From assembly GCA_037178625.1 (NCBI GenBank), contig CM074139.1:1426001-1490000 (forward strand): a DNA stretch of 64,000 bases. The letters are read 5' to 3'. The stretch is from Skeletonema tropicum (Eukaryota > Bacillariophyta > Thalassiosirophyceae > Thalassiosirales > Thalassiosiraceae). Both the position numbers and the translations under genes were made by a program. How positions within the stretch are numbered: position 1 is the stretch's first letter; each line of letters starts with the position of its first letter. Shown here in pieces: positions 53,802-63,567 of the stretch. Under the pieces are notes generated by a model. The model did not search any database, was not told the origin of the DNA, and worked only from the letters and a program-made list of their open reading frames with translations.

Positions 53802-55454
53802 ATGAATTGGTGTAAGCGAAATAAGATGGCCAGAAGTAAATTCAACCGCAAAGGCTCTACGGGCTCAGCAGCCCAACCACTTCAGAGGAAAAGTTCTCTC
53901 GGTGCTAGTGCTACTCCATCTCAAGGACTCATTGGAAGCACAAGTCCTCAAGAAACTCTGGAGGCGATAGACTATCACTTCGATCACCTGAATGCCAACT
54001 TGAAGTCTTTCCTTCTATCTGATCCGAATACACTGAATCTGAAACGATTCGTCGACTTCTGGAGAAGCCCTGAGAATATTGACAGCACCAGCCCAAATGT
54101 TGCGGCATCTATATGCGGATGCTCGTGGTATTTGGGGCTGAACTATCTCTCTATTGGGATGCTGGCAGAAGCTCGTGCCCTAACCCTTAATGGTTGTTTC
54201 CTTCAGCAGTGTTATAATACGCCTATCGAGGAAATTACCGCTCTGTGTAGCGATAATACTCCACAAGTCTTCAGGACAACTCTTCCATTCTTCAATGATG
54301 GACTCGTTGCTATTTCTACCAAGCAGAGGCTTGCTATTTTCCTCAAGAGTAAGGTCACCACTGACTATCAACGACGCATGGCTTTTGCGACAAGAACGAC
54401 CAAGTCAAAGTCGCAAGTGCAGGATTACATTAATCAGATCGGCAGTGATTGGAATGAGGCACCAGGTGGCAGTAATAGTAAAGCCAAGGCGTTCCGCAAG
54501 AGGGCAAGCACTGGTATGAATGTTGACGATGATAAGTTTATTGATATCATTCTCATTGATGCACATACCAAGAAGGAAACAAGGATGAGATATAGCACTT
54601 CAATGCCACTAAAAATGCTCATCAAGAATTATGCCGAAGATCGAGATCTACCCTTGAAGAAACTTCGGTTCAGCTACAAAGGAAAGAATCTGTTCCTCAG
54701 TACGCTGGGTCAAAAGAGCTTGGAGGATCTTGATATTTCACACCTTGATAGTATCTTTGTGCACAACAAAGATGCGTCAGATGACGATACCACTTCGTCA
54801 TCATCATCTGATGAGTCTTCCTCCAAAGAGAACCGCCATTCTTCGCCAGCAGCTGTCACTCCTTCTCTCAAGAAGTTTAAGACCTTCAGCAGAAAGAATA
54901 GCCACACGCCGTGTGCATATTTGCTTCAAGAAGATCAAGACAGAAGGAACCATTCGAGAAAGCTGTCCCACATCTTTGAAGAAGCTGAACCAAGGTTCAA
55001 AGAGATTAGACAAAAGCTTGCAGACCTGAGTATTGAGTGCCAGCCCAAGGCAAAATCTAGGCCACAGAGAAGACTACCTCAAAGAGTCAAACCAATTGAT
55101 AATCCTTGTACAATTGGGCAGGGAGGCAAAGCTGGAGTGCCTTACTACGTGGTGCATGTGGGAGAGGCTGATAACCTCTACAAGACGCGTCATACTGAAT
55201 TTGGAAAGAAGAACAGTCTCTCTATTGATCTGCACGGCTGCACCCGAGCGCAAGCGTTGGAATTACTCGATGCAAAGTTACCTGAATGGGTGAACACGGC
55301 ACAACGAGGCCAATATCCATTTGTTATTCCAGTCACAATTATTTGTGGCGGGGGTAACCAGATCTTATCTGAAACTGTGGATGAATGGATCAAGTCTAAT
55401 GATAATGTGGCGAATGCCCCGAAGAAGAAGTTCAGCAGAAGGGAAACATACTGA
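53802..55454 (+). CDS. ubiquitin-like domain plus Smr domain protein
   Basis: One exon, 550 residues; a second ATG eight codons in (MARSKFNRK) is an alternative start. After a basic Ser-rich leader comes a helical region (about 50-215). Residues about 245-325 look like a ubiquitin/SUMO-like fold: DKFIDIILIDAHTKKETRM, LKMLIKNYAEDRDLPLKKL, RFSYKGKNLF, EDLDISHLDSIFVHNK, close to the SUMO-like domains of Rad60/NIP45. The C-terminus (about 472-535) is an Smr domain with the D-L-H-G motif at 476-479 and an ICGGGNQ loop, as in MutS2 and ribosome-rescue nucleases, without the usual second H-G-x-G histidine. Role in RNA or DNA quality control is only inferred. Confidence 0.82.
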   Translation: MNWCKRNKMARSKFNRKGSTGSAAQPLQRKSSLGASATPSQGLIGSTSPQETLEAIDYHFDHLNANLKSFLLSDPNTLNLKRFVDFWRSPENIDSTSPNVAASICGCSWYLGLNYLSIGMLAEARALTLNGCFLQQCYNTPIEEITALCSDNTPQVFRTTLPFFNDGLVAISTKQRLAIFLKSKVTTDYQRRMAFATRTTKSKSQVQDYINQIGSDWNEAPGGSNSKAKAFRKRASTGMNVDDDKFIDIILIDAHTKKETRMRYSTSMPLKMLIKNYAEDRDLPLKKLRFSYKGKNLFLSTLGQKSLEDLDISHLDSIFVHNKDASDDDTTSSSSSDESSSKENRHSSPAAVTPSLKKFKTFSRKNSHTPCAYLLQEDQDRRNHSRKLSHIFEEAEPRFKEIRQKLADLSIECQPKAKSRPQRRLPQRVKPIDNPCTIGQGGKAGVPYYVVHVGEADNLYKTRHTEFGKKNSLSIDLHGCTRAQALELLDAKLPEWVNTAQRGQYPFVIPVTIICGGGNQILSETVDEWIKSNDNVANAPKKKFSRRETY

Positions 55455-55610
55455 GCGGGGATCTCGGTTGCTTGCCTTAAGAAGCTTCTCATGTACATTT
55501 ATTCGTGTAAAGGAGATGTTGTAAATAAAATTAGAGTCCTTATAAAGACAGATTGTCCGATTCTGTGTTACCTTCGTTAGCTCTAGCTGAGTCTCTAGCT
55601 GGTAGCTGCC

Positions 55611-57290
55611 TCAACCATGATAAGGCATATCAATGAGGAAGTTGCTAATTTCATCTTCCTTCAACACACACTTTTCATTCTTGTAGTATTCCTTCACATC
55701 AAATTCATAATCATCTTTTCCACCCAACCAAGTTGGAATCTTATCTTCGTCAATAAACTGAAGCAGCATTTCCCTACGTCCTTCTTCGTCATTGGGGATC
55801 ACATGAATCTTTGCCCTCACATCTTCAGTGACGAAGGGTAACACCATCTTCATGAGCATTTGAGCCATACCGCCAAGATTGGCAACGACAAGCACACCGA
55901 GACGATCGGGGAAATGATCCTGGAGATAGCGAAAGAGCAATTTCACGTTGGCAATCGAAGGAGCATTCTTCGATCCAAAGCCCTTACAGTCAAAGATGAT
56001 GTTGAATCTTCCTATTTCTCCGTTGCTGCGAACGAGGGAATCTTCCACTGCTGAATCAATGGCATTAATCATGGCACGAGCATATAAATCTGGATTACCA
56101 ACGTTTGTAACTCCTGGTCGATAGAATAGCAATGCATGTCCTGCTGTTGACAACGATTCACTATCGTTCGCCTTTTCTGCCTCCAATCGTTTACGGGGTC
56201 CTGGGCGACTATTCCCATGACGATAAATGAAGCCATTCTTGTTGTATTGGATCATCTTTGGTGTTACACACCATGGCTTGTACTTTTCACGCCACTCAAG
56301 TGTATGTAATACGGATACCTCCACATCGCATCCATGTTCACATAACTTGTGTGGGTATTTTGCGAACAAGGCATAGTGCGTAATTTTGAGATAGCCCGCT
56401 AGCAGTCTTCCTCCCGCGACCATTTTGTTGGGATCTTTGGCATCTTTTCGTGGCCACCATTTTGTAGAGTCTGATGTGTTGCCTCCCCATGCAACACTGT
56501 CCACTCTTTCAATAAATGATCGACCTGGCATGTTCGTCCCTCCGCTGAGACTGGCAATTTGTTTTTTACCCTCCGAGCATTCCTCTCCACCGTCAGGACA
56601 GACTCTAAGACGTTCTGCTTTCGAAACAACTCTTTGTTCCAACTCTTTGACGAGATTTGCTTGTTCCGATGTTAGTTGATAATCATCCGTCATTCCAAAC
56701 TTCCATTTCTTCCAGTCCACTTCAATTTCTGTGCCTTCTTTGTGAGCACGTTTGGCACCTTTACTTGCTTGCTTTTGTTTCTTCACATGATAGAACACAG
56801 ATGCCCCCTCCAGAATGTGTCGAATGGGATGTACGCGATCAATTTCTTCCGAAGCTGCAGAGAGAGGAACATCAGGCGAAGCTAATTCCTTGTGCATTCT
56901 TCTGTGTTTTGAAATAACTGATCTGAAAATGCCTACTTTGGGGTCGTCCAATGATTCTGATGGATGCAACTCGTGGCCAACGTAACCTATGATAATCCCA
57001 ATTACGAGACATATAATGTTTTGTATCAGTTGCTTCGGTGAGCTGCTCTTTGGAGACGTGGAAGCTGCGGCATGCATGACACCGTTGGTGCCATTGCTAG
57101 ATGATGATGTAGGTGATACTGTTTGACTGCATTCGGGTTCTTCCTCCACAATATTAATATCGGCTCCATTGTTTGAATTCTCGTCTGCATTTCCATTGAT
57201 CTTCGGCTTCTTTCTTGTTATCTTGGATCCGTTGGATGAAGTGTTGCCTCTCTCAGCGGTTAGCTCTGGCGTCCTTGGTGCGTCCATCAT
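55611..57290 (-). CDS. membrane-anchored CRAL-TRIO (Sec14-like) protein
   Basis: One exon, 559 residues. An Asn/Ser-rich N-terminal region ends in one hydrophobic helix (88-104, LIQNIICLVIGIIIGYVG). From about residue 375 the sequence follows a CRAL-TRIO lipid-binding domain: HALLFYRPGVTNVGN, RFNIIFDCKGFGSKNA, LLFRYLQDHFPDRLGVLVVA, VHVIPNDEE-like strand (IHVIPNDEEGRREM) and PTWLGGKDDYEFD near the end. Sec14-like proteins exchange phospholipids or other hydrophobic ligands between membranes. A transmembrane anchor instead of a soluble form would keep it at one membrane. The middle part (105-370) is unassigned and contains a Cys pair region. Confidence 0.82.
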   Translation of the reverse strand: MMDAPRTPELTAERGNTSSNGSKITRKKPKINGNADENSNNGADINIVEEEPECSQTVSPTSSSSNGTNGVMHAAASTSPKSSSPKQLIQNIICLVIGIIIGYVGHELHPSESLDDPKVGIFRSVISKHRRMHKELASPDVPLSAASEEIDRVHPIRHILEGASVFYHVKKQKQASKGAKRAHKEGTEIEVDWKKWKFGMTDDYQLTSEQANLVKELEQRVVSKAERLRVCPDGGEECSEGKKQIASLSGGTNMPGRSFIERVDSVAWGGNTSDSTKWWPRKDAKDPNKMVAGGRLLAGYLKITHYALFAKYPHKLCEHGCDVEVSVLHTLEWREKYKPWCVTPKMIQYNKNGFIYRHGNSRPGPRKRLEAEKANDSESLSTAGHALLFYRPGVTNVGNPDLYARAMINAIDSAVEDSLVRSNGEIGRFNIIFDCKGFGSKNAPSIANVKLLFRYLQDHFPDRLGVLVVANLGGMAQMLMKMVLPFVTEDVRAKIHVIPNDEEGRREMLLQFIDEDKIPTWLGGKDDYEFDVKEYYKNEKCVLKEDEISNFLIDMPYHG

Positions 57291-57882
57291 TTTTTCGGTC
57301 GTCTATTCGCGATATGTTTGATGCCCCTGAACTGGTTCTGGTGGATGCTCTATCAAATTACCGCTTATTATTTCACAGCCGTGGGATGCCTTCTCTTTCG
57401 TTCATGCTTGCTACACTGACACTGAGCTCTTGAGGGACGTGAACGGCGAATGTGATAGATTCACAGCATCATGTCATGATTTGGAATGTGCGTTTGTCAT
57501 TATCGCATCATCGTTCATCGTGATTCACGGCCCGGCCAACTCACGTGTGGATGACATTTTCGGTACTCAAACTGTCCACGTAGGAATCCGTAGAAATACA
57601 TTGCGTATATTTTTCAAAATACACCCCTGAGAGGAAAACCCCGAACATTTTCGTGATCCCCATGCTTTTGCGAGTTAGAATATGCTGGGGGTTTTCCTCT
57701 CAGGACTTTGTGTGACGAATAATTAATGTAGTTAAATGGACTATAGATTTGTATAGATTCACAACTTTAAGGTCTTTGTGTGTGGAATCAGGTCTGCTTT
57801 GTGGCAAAAAAGGTTTTTTTTGTTCCCGCCATTTCTAATTTCATTTTCCTTCAGCATTTATCTGTCATTGCACATAGTAACC
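57291..57882. other. intergenic with one hairpin
   Basis: Divergent 5' regions. Contains the inverted repeat at 57626-57704; nothing else recognised. Confidence 0.45.
57626..57704. repeat. 79-bp hairpin with perfect 17-bp arms
   Basis: CCTGAGAGGAAAACCCC (57626-57642) and complement (57688-57704), loop of 45 bases. A tiny inverted-repeat element or a structural site. Confidence 0.75.
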
Positions 57883-58347
57883 ATGTCGTCATGCCGCACT
57901 ACCGGCCCTTCGCCTAGCCGCAACAACGGCGGCGAAAGCATACGAGACTCAGGGAACGTTTCATCAACACCTAAGCTTCGGTCTAGGACGCAAATTGTAA
58001 CCCCGGCAACTACCACAAATGAGCAAACGACGTCCTCAACGAAAGGCACAGGTGCACATCGACGCAGGTCGAAGAGGGGTTGCCAGTCATCTGAACGACT
58101 GACACCTCCTAAGTCATATTTTACTGACCGCCAAGGCAAAGTCACATGTTTGATGTTTGGTCTCGATCCCAGCAATGAGGCTCATAAGAGAGTGATTTGT
58201 GTTGGATGCATGAGATGTGTTGGCAACGCTATTGTGGTGCCGGATGTAGTAAGAAACAAAACAAATCATGAGCGTAATGGCAACCGAAAGTGTGAACAGC
58301 CTTGGCATATTGGCAATGAAGATCATACAGAGTTTTCACTGCAGTGA
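57883..58347 (+). CDS. upstream ORF of a two-ORF unit, probable transposon-derived
   Basis: 154 residues from ATG 57883 (ACCATGTCG); codons upstream are open but hydrophobic and unlikely. The first half is Ser/Thr/Arg-rich. The second half has a Cys/His cluster (RVICVGCMRC, then NHERNGNRKCEQPWH) suitable for zinc binding. Its stop TGA at 58345-58347 overlaps the ATG of the next ORF as TGATG. No known family recognised. The pair may be one coding unit expressed by re-initiation or frameshifting, or a broken gene. Confidence 0.5.
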   Translation: MSSCRTTGPSPSRNNGGESIRDSGNVSSTPKLRSRTQIVTPATTTNEQTTSSTKGTGAHRRRSKRGCQSSERLTPPKSYFTDRQGKVTCLMFGLDPSNEAHKRVICVGCMRCVGNAIVVPDVVRNKTNHERNGNRKCEQPWHIGNEDHTEFSLQ

Positions 58348-59318
58348 TGAAACAGTATGGTGTGGATCAAACTACTTACTTTCAGGGTTCGATCGTCGGA
58401 AATCATTGCATGACCTTTGGAGAAAAGTCTAAGGACATCTACGGTAAAGCGGCCAAAGAATTGGAGCCCATCATTGGTGTAGACGATGAATTGAAGCGCG
58501 AATTACATGCATTTACGGATAGACTGAAATCCATCTCGGAAGTGTGGTTCAAAATCATGAGAGTGATGAAGTCAGTCGAGATTCAATCGGACGAGGCAAT
58601 TAGTCACTTTCAACAGGATACTGTGACATTGCGAGATCTGATATATAAACTTGTCGTAACTGATGTTCCGATTTCTGGGTGGAAAAGGAAGTTGACAAGA
58701 TCGATGAAGGCGCATCTTCTGTTTGGTCTCCATCTTTTGAAGCAGCTGCAAATGTGGGGCACTCTTGGTGGTATAGATGAACAAAACATAGAGACCTGTC
58801 ATGCGATCTGGAATAAGTTATTGCGCCAGTTTGGAGCTACCCGTGGCAATGAACTCCAGAAGAAAGTGTTGAGTGAGTATCTATTTCAAACTTCACCATT
58901 TTTACATTGTGCAAAAGATCATGTGAAGAAGGAGACCAAGTCAAAACGGAAGAAGAAAACGAACAGTGGAGTCCAGAATTCTCGGCGCTGCGAAGAGGTT
59001 ACTGATGTCGCATTGGTTGATAGTAATGTCGTGCTTGGTCCTTTGGCGACTAGCATCAATGACGAAGAGGCTCTCCACCAAGAACTAGTACTCACGGATG
59101 AAGTTGTTGCGGATGATGTTGCGGTAGTTAACAGTGACGGCAGCGATGATGATGCAGCCATAAAAGTGACAGAAAATGATACTATGATCAAAATTTGCAA
59201 TCATCCTGGTTGTGGGAAAATGCGGCTTGCTATGGCATGGCGTATCCATCAATATGAGTGCCACGAAGTGGTTACCACCGATACCAACAGTGGTGAGGAT
59301 ATGAATGTTGATGGTTGA
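58347..59318 (+). CDS. downstream ORF with transposase-like helical motif and C2H2 finger
   Basis: 323 residues from ATG 58347. The central part reads KAHLLFGLHLLKQLQMWGTL, GGIDEQNIETCHAIWNKLLR and later SEYLFQTSP. An EQ-x-IE-x-x-HA-x-(W/F)-N pattern of this sort occurs near the C-termini of several eukaryotic transposase or transposon-associated proteins. A basic patch (SKRKKKT) and an acidic stretch follow, then a single zinc finger CNHPGCGKMRLAMAWRIHQYECH (C-x4-C-x12-H-x4-CH type). No catalytic DDE core is present, so it is a remnant or a domesticated piece. Inference only. Confidence 0.5.
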   Translation: MKQYGVDQTTYFQGSIVGNHCMTFGEKSKDIYGKAAKELEPIIGVDDELKRELHAFTDRLKSISEVWFKIMRVMKSVEIQSDEAISHFQQDTVTLRDLIYKLVVTDVPISGWKRKLTRSMKAHLLFGLHLLKQLQMWGTLGGIDEQNIETCHAIWNKLLRQFGATRGNELQKKVLSEYLFQTSPFLHCAKDHVKKETKSKRKKKTNSGVQNSRRCEEVTDVALVDSNVVLGPLATSINDEEALHQELVLTDEVVADDVAVVNSDGSDDDAAIKVTENDTMIKICNHPGCGKMRLAMAWRIHQYECHEVVTTDTNSGEDMNVDG

Positions 59319-59772
59319 TGCCAATTGGCAGGCTTAGTATATGTATAAATGTAATTGTGACTATGAGATGGTAGATTGTTGAATTAGTTGCATTTTAATT
59401 GGAGATATTCATCATGTAAGGCAGGTGGAAGAGAGACTCGTCATGGTTGTTAGCTAGAGAGATACCTTGGCTTGATGGAAAAAATGCTATCGCCAACATC
59501 GCTAAAATATCCAAAATGTAAGGCTGGTCGGGCCGTGGATTTTTTTGGCTATAATTCAAAATTAGTACGCAGCAGCTCGACCGGACGCGGGACAGAGGAG
59601 GTGGGGACGGACCCTTTTTTCCGGGAACCGTTCGTTTGGCTTGATCAGTCCTACATATGAAGAAGATCTCGTCTATCTCTCCAGAGCCGCCCCCACCCTA
59701 TTCAGCTATCTAACTTCCGCAGATGGCGATACATCTCCAGCCTTCTATTACATTGTTTCCACACCTCCCATC
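59319..59772. other. intergenic, upstream of dUTPase
   Basis: No gene. The frame of the dUTPase is open from about 59641 but lacks an ATG before 59773. Confidence 0.4.
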
Positions 59773-60404
59773 ATGCTATTGGTAAAACTCCTCAGTCCTA
59801 ATGCCACTATGCCAACTCGCTGGTCACCCGAATCTGCTGGGTTTGATTTATGTGCAGCGGAGCCTAAAGTCGTACCTGCTGGGGGGATGGCAGTTATTAA
59901 AACTGACTTGAGTGTTGCCTGTCCAGAGGGAACTTATGCCCGTATCGCTCCAAGGAGGCAAGTCCGACAATGCTCGATATTGTGTGCTATGTTATCATGC
60001 ATTCATATTAATTCCTGCGTTTTGTTCTGTTGTGTATTATGTAGTGGTGTTGCTGTTAAGAGAATGATCGGCTGTGGTGCTGGAGTTGTCGATGCTGACT
60101 GTAAGCTAAAATTGAAGTACAAATTAACAGCCTCGCTTATTTCATTGTAACCCATCTCAAAATTTCATATTCATATATTTTTTAAACAGATCGAGGAAAT
60201 GTAGGTGTGGTTCTCTTCAATTTCGGTCATGAGGATTTTCATGTTTACATTGGAGATCGCATTGCCCAATTAATCCTCGAAAGAATTTCAATGGTTCATG
60301 CAGTGCAGGTTGACGAATTGACAGAGACACAACGTGGTGTTGGTGGATTTGGATCGACATCTGCACCCAGCAGCAGAAGAGACAAAAGTGATTTACCTCC
60401 GTGA
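59773..60404 (+). CDS. DUT: deoxyuridine 5'-triphosphate nucleotidohydrolase (dUTPase)
   Basis: Exons 59773-59957, 60045-60100 and 60190-60404 give 151 residues, the normal size of a trimeric dUTPase. All five motifs are present: AGFDL (22-26), the Ser of motif 2 (PRSG, 60-63) made across intron 1, [16 protein letters not shown] (motif 3, spanning intron 2), GDRIAQLIL (motif 4) and RGVGGFGST (129-137). Intron 1 has a GC donor (AG-GCAAGT) and a TAG acceptor; only this splice restores motif 2. Intron 2 is GTAAGC to ACAG. The enzyme converts dUTP to dUMP, preventing uracil in DNA and feeding dTTP synthesis. Location signal is not evident. It lies near, and converges with, a MORN gene and the RNR small subunit. 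Confidence 0.9.
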
Positions 60405-60879
60405 TAGATTACGAAGAGAGAACTCTCACTGTGAAATTGTTGGATTTATTGCGTGCGTCTTTCCCCATGTCATCTATCAAAGCCATTGCAAAATATTGTT
60501 CGGGTTAAACATGTGTCGCCCTCTCTCGCGGATCAACTAACGCCAGGGGTGCATTCCGTCCAACCAACACTGCCACGGCCACGGCTCCAGCACCAAATAT
60601 ACATATATATAATTTATAATATCATTCGTGTTACATAGATGTGGCACATTTTGGATAGGTAAATGGCATTAATACATAGTTACTTCTAGCTTGTGCAGCT
60701 TCTCTCAGATGTCTTGCTTGTTTTGGTATTCAATCAAAGTGGCAGTCATTGCAAAATATTGTGTAGGTTAAACTATTTAGTGTTGTTGATCGCCTTCTAT
60801 TCGTGTTACATAGATGTGGCACATTTTGGATAGGTAAATGGCATTAATACATAGTTACTTCTAGCTTGTGCAGCTTCTC
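60405..60879. other. intergenic with a duplicated 3' gene end
   Basis: Apart from the duplication listed next nothing is recognised; no gene. Confidence 0.5.
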
Positions 60880-60923
60880 TCAGATGTCTTGCTTGTTTTG
60901 GTATTCAATCAAAGTGGCAGTCA
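60624..60923. repeat. direct duplication, 125 bp repeated at 175-bp spacing
   Basis: Bases 60624-60748 match 60799-60923 essentially perfectly. The right copy contains the last 14 codons and stop of the MORN gene plus its 3' flank; the left copy is orphaned. Confidence 0.85.
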
Positions 60924-61230
60924 GTTTCGAAACTTGTGTCTTCAATTTTTTAGCTTCTCTGACAAGCTTCAATGAGGATGCTTCAGGTCTACCTTTTCGG
61001 AAGTAGCACGTGTACGAGTCTCCATTCGACCAAGTTAGGCAGCCCCATCCGTGTTCGAATCCATCGCGGAACAATCCCGTGTATTTTACATCGCTCTTGA
61101 ACTCGTAAACGCCCCATCCGTGTGGAATGAAACGGTGCTTTGCCATGCCCTTTCCTTTTCCTCTGCTGTTGCGCAACTTCGTCTTACGAACAGAACCGCT
61201 GTATAGTCCACCAGAATAATGAATCTTCAT
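60880..61230 (-). CDS. MORN-repeat protein
   Basis: 116 residues from the first ATG in frame (61230). The frame is open to 61302 without ATG, so a 5' exon may be missing. MORN units are visible: YSGGLYSGSVRKTK, HGWGVYEFKSDVKYTGLFRD and HGWGCLTWSNGDSYTCYFRK, with the Gly-x-Gly and Tyr-x-Gly spacing of the family, then a C-terminal coiled coil (LREAKKL-like, LKTQVSKLTATLIEYQ). MORN repeats bind lipids or act as structural modules at membranes and cytoskeleton. The last codons and 3' flank are duplicated downstream. Confidence 0.75.
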   Translation of the reverse strand: MKIHYSGGLYSGSVRKTKLRNSRGKGKGMAKHRFIPHGWGVYEFKSDVKYTGLFRDGFEHGWGCLTWSNGDSYTCYFRKGRPEASSLKLVREAKKLKTQVSKLTATLIEYQNKQDI

Positions 61231-61920
61231 TTTGAAGTTAAGTGAAATAATACCGACAGATGTTGATGACGATGCAGCCAATGATGTCTTCTTTGAGAAC
61301 AAAGCAAATCGGATTTATGAGCCAAGCTCGGATCGGCCAACCCCAAATCAAAGCAAGCAGCATATTATTCAATAGTAGTCCTAAGGTAGGGTTCTCACCC
61401 TTTGTTTTGATTCTGGGGTCTGCTACCTTTTACAAGATGTACAGGGCGGAAGTGGTGTGAACTTTTTTCAAATTGAGTTTTTGGGACTCAGTACCATCAA
61501 ACCTGAGTCCACGATTAACTTCAATTTCAAATCTACCTTGGACGGAATTGGTATGAACTTTTTTCAAATTGAGTTTTTGGGACTTACATCAAACCTAAGT
61601 CCATGCATCAGGGAAGTCGCTTGGCCTCTCTTTTGTGGCAACAAGTACAATACCTATTTGAAGTCCGATCACAGGTTCCAGTCAAGTGCTGTTTTGGTGT
61701 CATGGTTGCAAGAGATGTCGGATATTATACTGCTGAGGCTTATTTCATCGGCCTGATTGAGGATCCAACTTGTGTGCTATTGATATATTCAAATTTGATG
61801 CTATAAGCGTGAGACTAATATGTCAAGATCGTATACAACAACATAAACTAAAGAAAGACTACTAATCAGCATTCAGTGATGATCGAACAGCGCACTATAT
61901 TAGGGAGATATAGGAGTAAT
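61231..61920. other. intergenic, with a 96-bp spaced direct repeat
   Basis: The word TGAACTTTTTTCAAATTGAG and the following TTTTTGGGACT occur at 61458 and again at 61554, followed by related CATCAAACC(T)AGTCC text. No gene. Lies between the 5' side of the MORN gene and the 3' end of RNR. Confidence 0.5.
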
Positions 61921-63158
61921 TCAGAAGTCTGCGTCGAGGCTGAACACTTGATCCTCCTGGGCTACACCAACACCACTCTTAGCATACTCTCCAACGCGCC
62001 TCTCGAAGAAGTTAGTTTTCCCCTGCAGACTGATCATCTCCATCCATTCAAATGGATTGGCAGCTCCGTATTGCTTGGGGCATCCAAGGGCAGCCAACAA
62101 ACGATCAGCACAGAACTCAATGTACTGGCACATGAGGTCTCCGTTCATACCAATCAGGGAAACAGGAAGGGCCTCCACCACAAACTCCTTCTCGATCTGG
62201 ACAGCATTAGTTATAATCTCGTCAATACGGATAACAGGCAATTTGTTCACGAGCTTGCTGTAAAGAAGGCAGGCAAAGTCACAATGTAGACCCTCATCAC
62301 GCGAGATAAGCTCATTGGAGAAACAAAGGCCAGGCATGAGACCACGCTTCTTCAACCAAAAGATGGCGCAGAAACTGCCACTGAAAAAGATACCCTCCAC
62401 GGCTGCAAAGGCGATGATACGTTCGGCGAAGGAAGCGTTGTTGGAGTCGCACCACCGGAGAGCCCAGTGAGCCTTCTTTTGAACACAGGGAATGGTCTCG
62501 ATGGCATTGAGAATACGAGACTTGGTCTTTTGGTCCTTAATGTATGTGTCAATTAACAACGAATAGGTTTCGCTTTGAATGTTGTGTAGATTATAATGTA
62601 TGTAAACATATACCAGAAACCAGGAAACAGGTGAGTGTCAATGGTGTATGTACGAGCCAATGTAAAAGCCTACACATTTTTTTCATCTTGTTACCTATGA
62701 ATATTTTCAACCGCAATTTGAAATCCGTAGAAGAAGCGTGCCTCAGGGCTTTGCACCTCAGTAGCAAAGTTACTGGAGAGGTTCTCGTTGACAATACCAT
62801 CGGAGGCAGCAAAAAAGGCAAGGACGTGGGAGACGAAATGACGTTCGTTGTCGGCTAGACCTTCCCAATCTTTGAGGTCGGAGGAAAGGTCAATTTCCTC
62901 GGTAGTCCAGAAACAAGCTAGTGCCTTTTTGTACATGACCCATATCTCTAGTACGAAGACATACAGAGGGAGGTGAGGCAGAGTATGCAAGTAACATTTG
63001 GGCAAATTGCATGTCCCACCTACCTCGTTATCTTGGATGGGGAACAACACAAAGCGGCGTGGGTTGTCCCTTAGTAAAGGCTCCTCGTCTGCGACCTCGG
63101 CTATGATATCTGCACCGCCATTATCATTATCAAACGAACATTCCAAAAACGACTTCAT
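61921..63158 (-). CDS. RNR2: ribonucleoside-diphosphate reductase small subunit (class Ia R2)
   Basis: Exons 63024-63158, 62695-62945 and 61921-62572 give 345 residues. Introns are 78 bases (GTAGGT to GAG, phase 0) and 122 bases (GTAACA to AAAG, phase 2, splitting a Ser codon). Family signatures are all present: FWTTEEIDL, iron ligand Asp94 (AASDG), Glu125 and His128 (ENIH), radical Tyr132 (SETYS), [18 protein letters not shown], and the C-terminal FSLDADF tail that docks on the large subunit. It reduces ribonucleotides to deoxyribonucleotides in the cytosol, normally S-phase regulated. The second acceptor is weak (no pyrimidine tract), but it alone gives the conserved [12 protein letters not shown]. 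The N-terminus is short compared with animal R2. Confidence 0.93.
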
Positions 63159-63567
63159 CGCCGTGGATTTTATTGTGGTCCAGCTCTAGCAGTAAAAATA
63201 TAAGTTGTATGTATCACCAAGATAGATACTCAGACCTTTGCCTGTGGGCAGAAAAAGAGATTTAGTAATTTTCTCTTTTCTCAGCTTTTATGGCTTGATT
63301 GCATCCCGCCTCTCTAGCAGTGCTAATATAGCCAGAGTCCTGCCCGAACGAGGCGGCCATTGACCGTGCCTCCATTGATACTGCCGTTTGTTTACCCAGC
63401 GCGGGGCTGATTGAGAATTCAATTTTCTCACGCCTATAATCTTCACTGCTGAGTCTTAGAGCACGCTGCCTTATCATGTTCAAATTACATCAGCTAAAAT
63501 AGTTTATCCTACAACAGCACAAGTTACAACTCAGAGATGTCAGTGTCAGGTACAGTTCACTTTTCAT
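63159..63567. promoter_or_regulatory. upstream region of RNR2
   Basis: Presumed promoter of RNR2 and 3' flank of the edge gene. No perfect E2F-like word seen. Confidence 0.3.

Noticed and set aside
61021..61075. GTTCGAATCC word resembling a tRNA internal promoter
   Set aside because: Lies within the MORN coding sequence, and flanking bases do not form tRNA arms.
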